Under the pieces are notes generated by a model, which made no database searches, was not told the DNA's origin, and saw nothing but the letters and a program-made list of their open reading frames with translations. Both the position numbers and the translations under genes were made by a program. 64,000 bases of DNA. Origin: Prorocentrum cordatum. Its lineage: Eukaryota; Sar; Dinophyceae; Prorocentrales; Prorocentraceae. The stretch lies in NCBI GenBank assembly GCA_963575745.1, contig CAUYUJ010000676.1, forward strand, positions 36,001 through 100,000. The letters run 5' to 3'. Positions 22,181 through 31,760 of the stretch are shown here, piece after piece (within the stretch, counting starts at the first letter, position 1; every line of letters begins with the position of its first letter).

Positions 22181-22313
22181 TGATGGGCCCCTTTTCCACC
22201 ACCGCTAGCATAGGTAGGGGAGGGAGGAAGAGGAGGACGAGGAGGACGACCTCCTCATCCTCCCTTCTCCCCCGTCCTACATATGAGAGTGGTGCTGGAA
22301 AACTTGCCCATCA
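22181..22313. mobile_element. Foldback element, family 2, copy 3
   Basis: The left arm TGATGGGCCCCTTTTCCACC pairs with the right arm GGTGCTGGAAAACTTGCCCATCA. The core switches from GGA-type to TCC-type at its centre (GGACGAGGAGG then CCTCCTCATCC), so the entire 133 bp can fold into one hairpin. A 17-bp direct repeat starting CCCAGAATCG lies just outside each end (22162-22178 and 22320-22336). Confidence 0.8.
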
Positions 22314-22319
22314 AGGGAG

Positions 22320-22535
22320 CCCAGAATCGAATCGATAGACGCGATCGGCGATCGAAACGATTCGGACCCGCGGAAATCGGAAGAAGTCGCATCGGGGAGC
22401 CTCGGCAAGCTAATAGGCGCCCTTGGGGAAACCGAACTCCATGTCAAAATCTATACCCGAATCACATCGGAATCGGAAGTCATCGAAATCGAATCAACTC
22501 GGATCGGAAGAATCGAAGCGAGCCTTTCATGGGAC
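22320..22535 (+). repeat. Degenerate AATCG/ATCGG repeat
   Basis: AATCGAATCG, GATCGGCGATCG, ATCGGAATCGG and similar motifs at irregular spacing, as at 10775-11000. It abuts a family 2 foldback element. Confidence 0.6.
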
Positions 22536-24404
22536 GCAGAAGGACATGCTAATACTATGCCAATGCGCCCCAGTTGAAAACGCTCGTCCTAACCGAACAT
22601 ATGAAACAAACTTCCCGTAGTAGGTTTTACCCAATCAATATGGCCAGGAAGCGCCCGCCGCCGAGCATATACCACAAGATTTCGCAACGTGCACGTCGCC
22701 CCTGGGGGGGGGGGACGCGCAAATAGTACAAGTAGACTTGGGCGATGCCGAATCCGCAGCGTCCTGGATTCTCGGGGGAGGGATGCCTGAAGACCGGGAC
22801 GCAGTGGAAATGGATGAAATGAGGCCTTGCCATCAAAGGCCAGATGTTTATCCCAATCCACTGCATCTGGGGTTTCTAAAGAAAAGAATACAGGAATCCG
22901 AGACGCCTTGGAGATCTATACAAACACTGCCTGTAAAAAGGCGCCTCGGATCGTAAGGAAAAAACTCCCAAGAGATCATCGCCGAAATGATTCAAAAACT
23001 ATTGGCCATCAGGACCGATTCGAACCACCATTCCATAAATGGCCGGACTAGGCACGGGATCAGGCCGAGAATGAAACCATATCAAACAGAATTAGTCGGA
23101 GCAGCGCGGGACTACCCGGGATTAGGCCAGATTCGGGCACTTACCGACCACTGGGGACCTGGCGCTGGCGACGGCGCCCCCCCCCACCGCCTTCGAGACG
23201 ACCCTCGCGGGGGGATGCAGCGCGGGAGGCGGTCCTCTGGCCAAGGCAACTTGACAAGACTACGAAGCTACCAGCGCCGACGCTGAATTCACCTCCCAAA
23301 AATTGCACCCTAAAGATCGGATCGGTCTCGGTCGGCGGGCGCTTCTGGAGCCGCAAGCGCTCCGCCGTGAACAGAATCACGGCAGGTGACTTCTGGCCGT
23401 GTTCGGGGACCTACTGACCTGGGCCAGCCAGGCGACGCAGGGCGCTGCTGCTTGATCCTGCAGGAACCTGCTGGGTCCTGCGCGCTGACCCGGGCCAGTG
23501 CAAACCCGGCGCTGCAGGGTCCCGCAAGATCCAGCGCCCTGACTTACCACCGTTCGCACGTCGACCCCCCGTCTCCGGGCCCCCGACGCGCGCGGCCTCT
23601 GGGGACCCTCTCCGGGCACCAAGGCGGGCCCAAACGACTTGCGGCAGGAGGAGGACGAGGAGGATGAGGAGGAAAAGGAATTCGGATGCGGATAATAGGA
23701 CGCAAAGCCCAAGGGCAAGGGGGACGCAAGCCCCAACTCTCTGGAACAAAGCCCGCCGCAGGATGGGAAATGTTACCAACGCGGCGTTCGAGCCGGCAAC
23801 TCACGAGTGTTGCCAACGAGCTCCAATATGTCGGGCAAGCCCGTTCCCCTGCGTAGAAAAAAAACACGAAAAGGAGGATCAAAACCTCCCGCCCCCGCCG
23901 GCGCGAGCGAATAACAACACCTCGCTCAGGTCGGGGGCCGCAAAGCGGCGGCGAGCTCCGCGCGCCGCCGCGGGACCGCCGCGGGGGGGGGGGGGGGGGG
24001 AACCGCCGCGGGAACTGTGAGACCCAGGGGGGGAGGAGCGGAGAGGGGGAGACGAGGACCAGGAAGAAAGAAGGAGGGGAGGGGCACAGTCCACTTGCCG
24101 TCGCTCGGACGTCCATTTCCCGTGCATTTTTCGATTTCGTGCGTGCTTGGTTTGCTCGATGGTCCAGGATGGTCCTCGATGGTTCTCGCCGAGAAAAAAT
24201 ACACACGTCCGATCGATGTTAACTCCACAGCAGCCTATACCCCCCACCCCCGGGGGAAGCGCACCCCAAGCCCGGAAAAAGCCCCCCCTCTGCCGGTCCG
24301 TGGGACGGCCGCCCACCCGCCAGCTCGCCATCCAGGCGACACTGGCGGGAGCGCCCCGGCTATCCCGATGTGCTCACCAGGCCCTGGCTTGCGCGGGAAA
24401 AGAA
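22536..24404. other. Non-coding stretch, G-run and GC-rich
   Basis: Poly-G tracts lie at about 22706-22714 and 23984-24000. The rest is mixed to GC-rich with no recognised gene. Frames on both strands give low-complexity or unrecognised products. Confidence 0.4.
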
Positions 24405-24680
24405 GCAGGAGGAGGAGGAGGAGGAGGAGGAAAAGGAGGAGGAGGAGGAGGAGGAGGAGAAGGGAGAGGAGGAGGAGGAGGAGGAGGAGGAGGGAGAAGG
24501 AAGAGGGAGAAGAGGGAAAGGAGGAGGAGGAGGAGGAGGAGGAGAAAAAGGAGGAGGAGGAAGAGAAGGGGGTGGAGGAGGAGGAGGAGGAAGAGGAGTC
24601 GAGAGGCATCGGATGTCTGGGGCCACGAAGGCGTCCTCGGGGCTCCTTTCGGGGGGGGGGGGGGGGGGGGGGCCACTTCA
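24405..24680 (+). repeat. (GGA)n/(GAG)n array followed by G-run
   Basis: A 190-bp purine tract of GAG/GGA/GAA units at 24408-24598 is followed at 24650-24671 by an almost unbroken run of about 22 G. The run is a strong candidate for G-quadruplex formation and for assembly error. Confidence 0.85.
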
Positions 24681-25181
24681 CAAAAGGGGGGCCCCGAGGC
24701 ATGGGGCGCGGTCCGTGGACACCGAATAAGCGGGGCGGCAGGTCGAGCGGGGATGTGTGCGTCGGGTCGACGCGCGCGTGCCCGCTCGGGTACAACGTCG
24801 TGCTACTGGCTTGAATATGAGCATGGATCGCCCCCGCGCGTGTTTTTTGGCCCTTTTGAAACACAGAGCAAGGGCAATCCACACACAGACACCGACACGC
24901 ACACACACACACACATGAATATATGTGAATGAGTCTATAAACGTGTGTACACTCACATATGCGCACACGCGCACCATTGCAGCCTGGCCCTCTAGCATGG
25001 GCGGTCGAGGGAAGGGGTCCAGATGGCAGGGAGAGGAGGGAGGATGGGACGCGGGGGGGGAATTAAGGCGGGATGGGAACACAAGAAATTACTCGACGCG
25101 GGGCCCCCCACATGTGCATCTCATTCTCGTGGTAACTCTTTCCATAGGTAGACGTCAACGAACGCCTGCGTGTGATGGGGC

Positions 25182-25223
<42 letters not shown>

Positions 25224-25356
25224 GAGGAGGGAGAGGAGAAGGAGGAGGAAATAATATAACCTTTGATTGAAATGCTGTTTCATGATGCGTCCAAGAATTG
25301 TCTCTTCTTCTGGAACTGGATAGTCCGCGCTTGATTTTGGGTCACAATGGGATGAC
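24681..25356. repeat. Non-coding DNA with (CA)n and (GA)n microsatellites
   Basis: (CA)n lies at about 24883-24915 and (GA)n at 25186-25220, which passes into GGAGGAGG. No gene is recognised. Confidence 0.6.
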
Positions 25357-25480
25357 AGCAGCTACTTCTCTTCGGGCAGGGCCATGCCGACCTAGGAGAG
25401 CGCAGGGGGCGGGGCCGTCCGCACTGGGCATCAGGCCGAAAAAGTCAGGCGACTGTGAGTTGGAAGCAGCTAAGAGGGAG
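25357..25480 (+). repeat. Direct repeat, left copy (flanks RCC1-like ORF)
   Basis: About 124 bp that recurs at 27464-27592, including GCTACTTCTCTTC, GCAGGGGGCGGGGCCGTCCG, CACTGGGCATCAGGCCGAAA and GTCAGGCGACTGT. The two copies are in the same orientation, 2.1 kb apart, on either side of the RCC1-like reading frame. Confidence 0.8.
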
Positions 25481-25986
25481 AGAGGAGCGCGACAGCGGGC
25501 TTAACAGCTCGCGAAAGAACATCTCACAACGCAGCCGGGACTTGCCGTCGGACGCGGCCGTCCGCACTAGGCTTCGGGCGCCATCGTCGCGCTATCGTGA
25601 AAATACACTGCGCCGCCAGAACTTGCCGCGGGGCGCAACCTTCCGCACTCGGCTTCGGGCCCAGACGCCCGCGCTGGCGCGCGGTCGCGCGCAGGCGACA
25701 CATGTCGAATAAGATGGAGAAGTCACGCCCAATACGCATGGGACTTGCGCTTGCCATGCAAGCGCATTCGTCTGAGGCCGAACGCGCCGGCCACTGTCTC
25801 GCGACTCGAGTGGCTGCCCAGCCGCCCGCCACCAGGCAAAATGGCATCGACTTGCCGAATTCCAAGTCCCAGTCTGCCGCCGCGGAGCGCGGCCATAAGA
25901 TGAGAGTAGATGTCTCCGACCGGCACATCGGGCCGCGCTTGGATTCTGCTGCGCTCCTCTCCGCCAGTTGCAAGGAAACGCACTGT
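25481..25986. repeat. Non-coding flank with recurring CCGCAC motif
   Basis: Contains two further copies (25558 and 25639) of the motif C(C)NTCCGCACTNGGCTTCGGGC, which also occurs inside the direct repeats at 25415 and 27527 and at 27697. Otherwise unrecognised. Confidence 0.5.
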
Positions 25987-27006
25987 TTATCTTTCGCGAG
26001 ATGCTTGTAGAAGCAGAGGCGGTGTCAAGTCAGGGACGTAACTCAAGTCCAGACCCAGCGCTGGAATCTCCCCGCACCCGCATGCCACAGACCCTTCACA
26101 ATAGACAGTGCCGTCGCTCCTGTAAAAAAATACATGAACAATGCCAGAGGCTATGTGCACGTAGCGATGACCCTCGCCAGGTTCGAATGTCAGACTAGCG
26201 CAGCGATGCCACTCGCGCTCCAACCAAAACTTCCACAAATCACCAAAGACGACGGCAATGCCGTCGCTCCGGAGCAATGCACTATGCGCCCCCCCAGCGG
26301 ATACATGCGTGTAGCGCAATCCTCGGCTCAATGGAGGAATCTCACACTGACGAAGCCCATTGTCTCCGCATGCAACGACGTGGCCGTCGCTCGCGAGCAG
26401 GATTGCATGGTTCTCACCCGCGGCAACCTGCGTGTAATGAACAGTTGGGCCAATGCTTGGAATGTCACACTGTTTGTGCACATTGTCGCCGTCTGCAATA
26501 CCCTGACCGTCGCTCCTAAGCAATGCCAAGTGCATGTTTCCAAGAGCAGCTTCCACGTAGCCTGCCCCTTGCCGCGGCGGTGTCAAGATATGCCAACTAC
26601 ACCTGCGAAAGAAACAGTGGGCTACTGCCACGCCGTCGCTTCTCAGAACCACTGTGCTGTCATTGCCTGCCGCGACGTGGACGTATCGCAAGCCTGCGCC
26701 CAACGCTGGGATAGCTCGTTGGTTGTCTGGATCACACCCGCAAGTCACAACAGTGCCGTCGCTTCTGAGCAACACAGTACGAGTATGGCCTACTGCAACT
26801 TGTGTGTAGATTAATCCCGGGGGCAAACCTGGAATGAGGTGTTGCCCAAACTTAAGGGCACTGCGTTCGAAGCCCAAGTGTCGACGCCACCTGTTTTCGA
26901 AGTACCAGTGTGCTCCACAATCGACTGCTGCACCGTCGCTCTTAAGAAGGACAGTGCGGTCCTTTCCACAAGCGGACGTCGCATTCAAGCCAGCACTCGA
27001 AAACAA
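25987..27006 (-). CDS. RCC1-like repeat protein (open frame)
   Basis: An uninterrupted frame of 339 codons on the minus strand with about six or seven degenerate repeats of roughly 50 residues. Typical blocks are HTRTVLLRSDGTVVTCG, NDSTVVLRSDGVAVAHC, NHAILLASDGHVVACGDNG and AHSALLRSDGIAVVFGD, each followed by a short stretch ending in I-P-x-L and Y-x-x-V-A-A-G. This is the pattern of RCC1/regulator-of-chromosome-condensation blades, which form beta-propellers. LLRSDG-rich versions are, to my knowledge, abundant in dinoflagellates. The first codon used here (27006) is not a confirmed start, and the frame may be part of a longer gene or a retained fragment. The last repeat is irregular. Partner and function are unknown. 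Confidence 0.7.
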   Translation of the reverse strand: MFSSAGLNATSACGKDRTVLLKSDGAAVDCGAHWYFENRWRRHLGFERSALKFGQHLIPGLPPGLIYTQVAVGHTRTVLLRSDGTVVTCGCDPDNQRAIPALGAGLRYVHVAAGNDSTVVLRSDGVAVAHCFFRRCSWHILTPPRQGAGYVEAALGNMHLALLRSDGQGIADGDNVHKQCDIPSIGPTVHYTQVAAGENHAILLASDGHVVACGDNGLRQCEIPPLSRGLRYTHVSAGGAHSALLRSDGIAVVFGDLWKFWLEREWHRCASLTFEPGEGHRYVHIASGIVHVFFYRSDGTVYCEGSVACGCGEIPALGLDLSYVPDLTPPLLLQASRER

Positions 27007-27015
27007 TTTCGGACC

Positions 27016-27285
27016 ACCATGGCAGCAACGACAAATGACAACGGCATTAATACAACGGCAGGGCGCTCTGCATCCGCTACCACTGGAATCGAATGCAAAA
27101 AGAAATCAGGGAAGCCGTCCCTTGGGACGGACGGCCTGTCGTCCGTTAGGGCGCTCTCGCGGTCACTATCACATAGCCCAATAACATCCGAGCTTACGCG
27201 ACTACCTAAAATGCAAGCGGAAGTGCGAATAAACGCTCCATGACAACCTGGGCTGGTCCCAAAACTGACAGCGATGACCCCTATA
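27016..27285 (+). repeat. Repeat R, copy on low-coordinate side of Helitron-like element
   Basis: About 270 bp collinear with 38941-39198: ATGGCAGCAACGA, ACTGGAATCGAA, CGTCCGTTAGG, GCGGAAGTGCGAATAAACGC and CTGGTCCCAAAA appear in the same order and orientation. Diverged copies also lie at 38437-38880. It is non-coding as far as I can tell. Confidence 0.8.
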
Positions 27286-27463
27286 TGCTGCGCTCGTTCC
27301 TCCGCATCCTGCTATCCGCAATTCCCGTGCGATGCTCTGACCTGGCGATGATGAGTAATGGCAAATGTTGTTTGTCTCGGCGCCACGTGCCAACTGCACC
27401 CACGGAACTGAGCAATCGGATCGGGATATATTTTACAGGACCGTCCACACTTGGCTCTGGGTC
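27286..27463. other. Spacer, nothing recognised
   Basis: Short non-coding interval between two repeats. Confidence 0.4.
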
Positions 27464-27592
27464 TCAGCAGCGGCTACTTCTCTTCCGGCAGGGCCACTCC
27501 GACATAGAAGAGTGCAGGGGGCGGGGCCGTCCGCACTGGGCATCAGGCCGAAAAGGTCAGGCGACTGTTAACTGGGCGCAGCTAGGAGGGAG
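27464..27592 (+). repeat. Direct repeat, right copy
   Basis: Second copy of the 25357-25480 repeat, with the shared blocks GGGGGCGGGGCCGTCCGCAC and CATCAGGCCGAAAAGGTCAG. It lies 150 bp from the end of the Helitron-like coding region. Confidence 0.8.
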
Positions 27593-27740
27593 GAGAATTG
27601 TAAGACACAAAGAACAACTTGCGCCCGCTCACGCGATGGGCTCGACAAGAAATGCCATGAGCACTGAGAAACGACATGAGAGCATCCCCCACTGAACCGC
27701 CCGCACTTGGCTTCGGGCCACGTTGGACTATAGCGGCTAC

Positions 27741-30740
27741 TCATCCTCCGGGAACAAGATCTTGCACTCCCGAGCAAGCGCAACAGCTCTCTCCACCGTT
27801 GATGATTCTGTTTTGTTGAAACGTTTCAGGGCTTTCGGGATGGCCTTGGGGGGGGCCTCCTTCCAGCAGACGCCGGGGAGGCGGTCGGAGCAGCAGCGCG
27901 TCGGCCATCTGCGTCGTGCGGGAGAACATCACATAAAGATTCAGCCACCATGCATCGTCGTCAGTGCCGCGCTGTCCCTGGGATTCCTGTCGGGCGCAGT
28001 CGCTGGTCACTGCGCCGCGCAGTGTCTGCCCCTGCGAGGCCGTCGTCGTGAGGTAGAAGGCGTATGTCAGCATGAATCCGAAGCGCCTCGCGTTGTGCGC
28101 AACCGACGACGCCTCCCAGGTGAAGGTGGTCTCCATGAGGGGCATGCAGAAGAGGCCCCGAGCCAGCTTCTCTCGTGCATCCTCGTCATCAGCGTCGATG
28201 TACCTCATGAGCTCCTCCCACGTAGGGGAATGCTTGAAGCCGTCCACCTGCAGCCAGATGCCCGTCGGGACATGGCTCGGTCTGAAGATCTGTCCTGGGC
28301 GGATTCTCTTGTAGTCATTGTAGTTTCTCTGGTCTTCCTCACCAAACACGAAGTCAACGATGGTGGCGCGCTGCTCCTGGGCGAGGCCGTGGGCACTATT
28401 AAACTTACCTGCGAAACGAACTCGCATCCCCTCGTGGGCGGGGAGTACGCCGTGGATGCGGCCCGTGCGGTAGATGTTGGCAACGTTGAACATTCTGGAG
28501 TACGTCTCCTTTTCAGTGACGCGATTGGTCTGGCACTCGTCGGCTGCCTGCAGGAAGATCAGCGGTACCCTGAGCACGCGGGCGTCGCGCCGTGCTCTCT
28601 TGGTGATCCAGCGCGCAAGAGGTTCCCAGTACATGGCCAGGCCGTTCCCCTCGAGGAATTTCGGTTCTGCGCGCCGCGGGTCCAGCTCGGGCTCCGCATC
28701 GGGATGGCTGTCTTTGGCGAAGGTCACCTCGAACGCTTGCCACACGTGGTCAGGGATCCGCTTGCCCTCTCGCATGCACTCGAGGAACTTGATGAGGGGA
28801 TCGCCGGGCTTGAAGCGTTTGGTTCCGAGGAGTTCGATGACGCTGGTGATCTTTTCGAAAACCCTGAAGGCATTCTGAATCTCAAGGCTGGGCGGCTCCT
28901 TGAGCACGTAGTCGCCGTTCTTGTCCTTTGCCCTGACGCCCGTCACCAGGCTGAGCTGCGCAGTCGGTGTCAACTGCAGGAAATCGCCCAGGTGGATAAC
29001 GATGGGGCATCTACCAAAACTGCAATTTGGTTTCGTGTAATTGCTCTCCGTGACCGAGTCGGTTTTCGTGCGCCCATACATGGCACGAAAATCGAGCATG
29101 TTGTAGCTGGCGGCGGACACCATGCTTACCTCTTCGATGATGAGCACTCGCACGTTCCTCCACCTCTCCTCGAGAGCTTTCGCCTTGTCGCCCGGTCGCA
29201 TCTTCGCGTTGACCATCTCCTGAATGCGCATGCCTGCAGCGTTGTGTAGAGTCCACCCCTTCCACTCGGCGGTAGAGATATTCTTCGCCTGCGCATTTGA
29301 CGAGGCCACCACCAACGTCGGTGGAGAGTCGGGAGTCTCGTTGGGCCAGATGTATTCCGCTGCCTTGAACCCCAGCTTCTGCACCACATGTGTTTTTTCC
29401 GGTGCCGCCAGCGCCAAGGAGCAGCAGGTGGGTGGTCTTGCGGTCCTCGGGCGGCAACTCGTTGTCCTCGCTCCAGGCTTTGTCACAGGCCTCCGCAAAC
29501 AGTGCCATGAAGAGCGTCTGCCGCCGAGTGAGACGCTGGGCGGGAGGCAGCTGGGATATGAGATGTCGAATGAAAGCGCTCGGTGTCGTGTAAGCTTCGT
29601 CTTTCGCAAAAGATGCAGTCGGCAGTCCCTGCTTGCCTTGCGCCGCCACACGGCGGCGTCTGCCCTGGACTGTCTCACTCTGGGATGACTCTCATCCACC
29701 TCTGTTTCAGTGTCCATGAGGGGAAGTTCCAACAGACCCTTCAGGAACGGCGTCGGGCGAGGCCTGTGTTGGAAGTCGAGGATCCTCTGCATCTCCTCCT
29801 CGTTGAAAAAGCCCCGCAATGGTGGGAATACCTTATTTCCGACGGGCTCCAGAGGTGCCAGAGGGCCGTCGTCGTGTGGCTCGCCCTCAGGCCTTCCCGA
29901 GCCTCCAGTTGTAGCCAGGATGTAGGACTGGTGAATCTCGGCGTCGGTCTGGCAAGGGCGCTTGTGCTTCTCCACGCGCGCTCTGGCCAATCCTTCGAGG
30001 TTAGCTTGAAGTCCTCGTGCGATGAGGGCGCTGTACTGAAGGACGGTGGTACGAGGTTTCTCGGCGTCAGGATCTACGACGTCCGCGGGCGCAGCAGGGT
30101 CGGGGACATCTCTGTTTCTGTTATCATCAGTTTCCCACATGTCATTGAGCTTGTCGATGCTCTCCTGCGTCCCCCACAAATTCATGTATTCGTTGCGGTC
30201 CAGGAATCGCCTTGCTGCTCCGGTGGCGCAGACGTCCTGCTTCTTCGAGTGCGCCAGCCACGAGCGCGTGAACGCCTGGTTCCCACCCTCTGCCGCGCCC
30301 TCCACAAAGCAGAGCTGAGCGAAACTCTCCACCTCGCGCTCAGCCCTGGACTTCGGAATCTCTCCTGACGAACTGTCCGGGCTGATGGAGATGTCGCGCA
30401 GGAGCAAAGATTTGTACATGGCCGCGGTTTCACTGTCTCGCGTGCTCGGTGGCATCTGGTAACCCTCGAAGAGGGGGGCGCGAAACTCGGTCGCGATGCG
30501 CTGGAGGTGCGTATTGTGCAATGGGTAATCCTCGTGGAACGGAATGTCGATGAACCGCAGCCACGGCTTCGCCGGCTCACCGTCTTTCTTGAATTTATTC
30601 TCGGGTTTCCCGATGCGGAACACCCACATGCTGTATACGTACCAGGGCATTTCTTTCAGCACCGGATCATCGCCGCGCCAGAGGTAATCCTGCAGAGGGC
30701 TTGTCGTCTCCTTCGGGGATCGCAACGGCTTGTCGCCGGC
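27741..30740 (-). pseudogene. PIF1-type helicase part of Helitron polyprotein
   Basis: The N-terminal part reads WYVYSMWVFRIGKP, then PFHEDYPLHNTHLQRI and YQMPPSTRD, a pre-helicase segment typical of Helitrons. The helicase core follows: Walker A LLLGAGGTGK near 29395-29425; ASSNAQAKNI; Walker B region VLIIEEVSM near 29120-29150, with EE where DE is usual; HLGDFLQLTPTAQL near 28965-29010; and C-terminal TTTASQGQTLRGAV and LYVMFSRTTQMADALLL near 27850-28010. The Walker A box lies in another frame: a one-base change in a run of six T (29393-29398, plus strand) separates GGTGK from THVVQKLG, and a compensating shift lies near 29650-29690. Restored in concept, this is a 5-prime to 3-prime helicase that would unwind the element during rolling-circle transposition. 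The first codon of this open stretch is not a true start; upstream sequence belongs to the same polyprotein. Confidence 0.85.
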
Positions 30741-30972
30741 GCCCTCGTCCTTCTCTCCTCGCTCTCCTTCTCGACGGGTTCCGAGCAGGTTTCAACCGGA
30801 AACTTTTGGAGGAAATTAAGCTGCGCCTTGGCATCCACTATGCCCATCTTGTCTCTTTCTATATCGAGCGCCTCCGCCGTCGTTTCGCACCTCGACCCGT
30901 GCTTATCCATCGACAGTTTCTGGTTGTCCACTGTTATCCAGCGCCAGCCCGTCAGCGGGAAAGCATCCAGCC

Positions 30973-30991
30973 CTGTGGAGGGAATCGAAAA

Positions 30992-31026
<35 letters not shown>

Positions 31027-31053
31027 TGGCGTCTTGGAACTAGGTTCACTTAC
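30973..31053 (-). other. Possible intron with (AT)n microsatellite
   Basis: On the minus strand a GTAAGT donor (31048-31053) and a CCTCCACAG acceptor (30973-30981) bracket 81 bp that contain an (AT)n tract at about 30994-31024. The coding sequence resumes with LDAFPLTGWRWITVDNQKL. As read, the phases do not match (phase 0 before, two bases left after), so an extra frameshift or another splice site would be needed. Confidence 0.4.
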
Positions 31054-31760
31054 ATAACCACATCCTGTCACTAGAACAGGACAAAAGACTATACTTTTAT
31101 ATAAAAAAGCAAACATATATCCAAATCCTCTCCCCACACCCCTCTTCTGCGCCCCTCCCCCGAGCCTTTCTCGGTAATGCTTGGTGATTCCTCCCCCGCC
31201 CTCCTTGATCGCTGTGTGGCGCGCGCTCGACCCGTGTCGCTTGCGCCGCGCATTTGCAGCCTGGAACACGCCCTTCTTCACGTACACGGCCCAGCACCTC
31301 TGGCTCGCGAAAGTCACGTGGCCGTGGAGCATCGGGAAAATCATCTCCTGGCCGCTCTTCCAATAGCAGCGTCGGTAAGAAGAAGACAGCCGATTGATGG
31401 TCTGCATGGTCTGCTTGAACACTGAGTCCCCCAGGTGCGCTCTCTTGGCTGCCGCCTCGCCGACCAGTGGCTCGCCCCTCGCGCGCCTCTTCTCGAGCTC
31501 CTTCCGATCCTCTTCTCTCTTCTTCTCCAGGCGCTCAATCCCCTTCCGTAGGTTCTCGAGGGCGCCGCCCATCGTGGGGCGCTGCTTCGTGGCGCAGCTG
31601 TTAACATAGAAGCCAGTGTTGATAGCGTCGGCAAAGGCCGCCGTTGACGCCGGCGTGCGCTCGCAGCGCAGGCACTCGCAGGCATGGTCATCGGGGTCGC
31701 CGGGGGCGTCGCGATGCTCGCCGCCACAGTGCCTGCCGGAGAACGAATTCCCCCTTGGCT
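31054..31760 (-). pseudogene. Rep C-terminal part with altered tyrosine motif
   Basis: A minus-strand frame continues the Rep protein after a one-base shift in a G run near 31750. It carries DDHACECLRCER, then DAINTGFYVNSCATKQRPTM, the position of Rep motif 3, in which Helitrons usually have Y-x-x-x-Y-x-x-K. Here the first tyrosine is present (codon 31606-31608) but the second is cysteine (TGC, 31594-31596). A charged coiled-coil-like stretch ERLEKKREEDRKELEKRR follows, and then SGQEMIFPMLHGHVTFASQR, a segment typical of Helitron Rep C-termini. The frame degenerates into AT-rich sequence below about 31150. Confidence 0.75.

Noticed and set aside
27723-29249. A 508-codon plus-strand frame
   Set aside because: It is the antisense shadow of the minus-strand PIF1-type helicase, whose motifs are clear.
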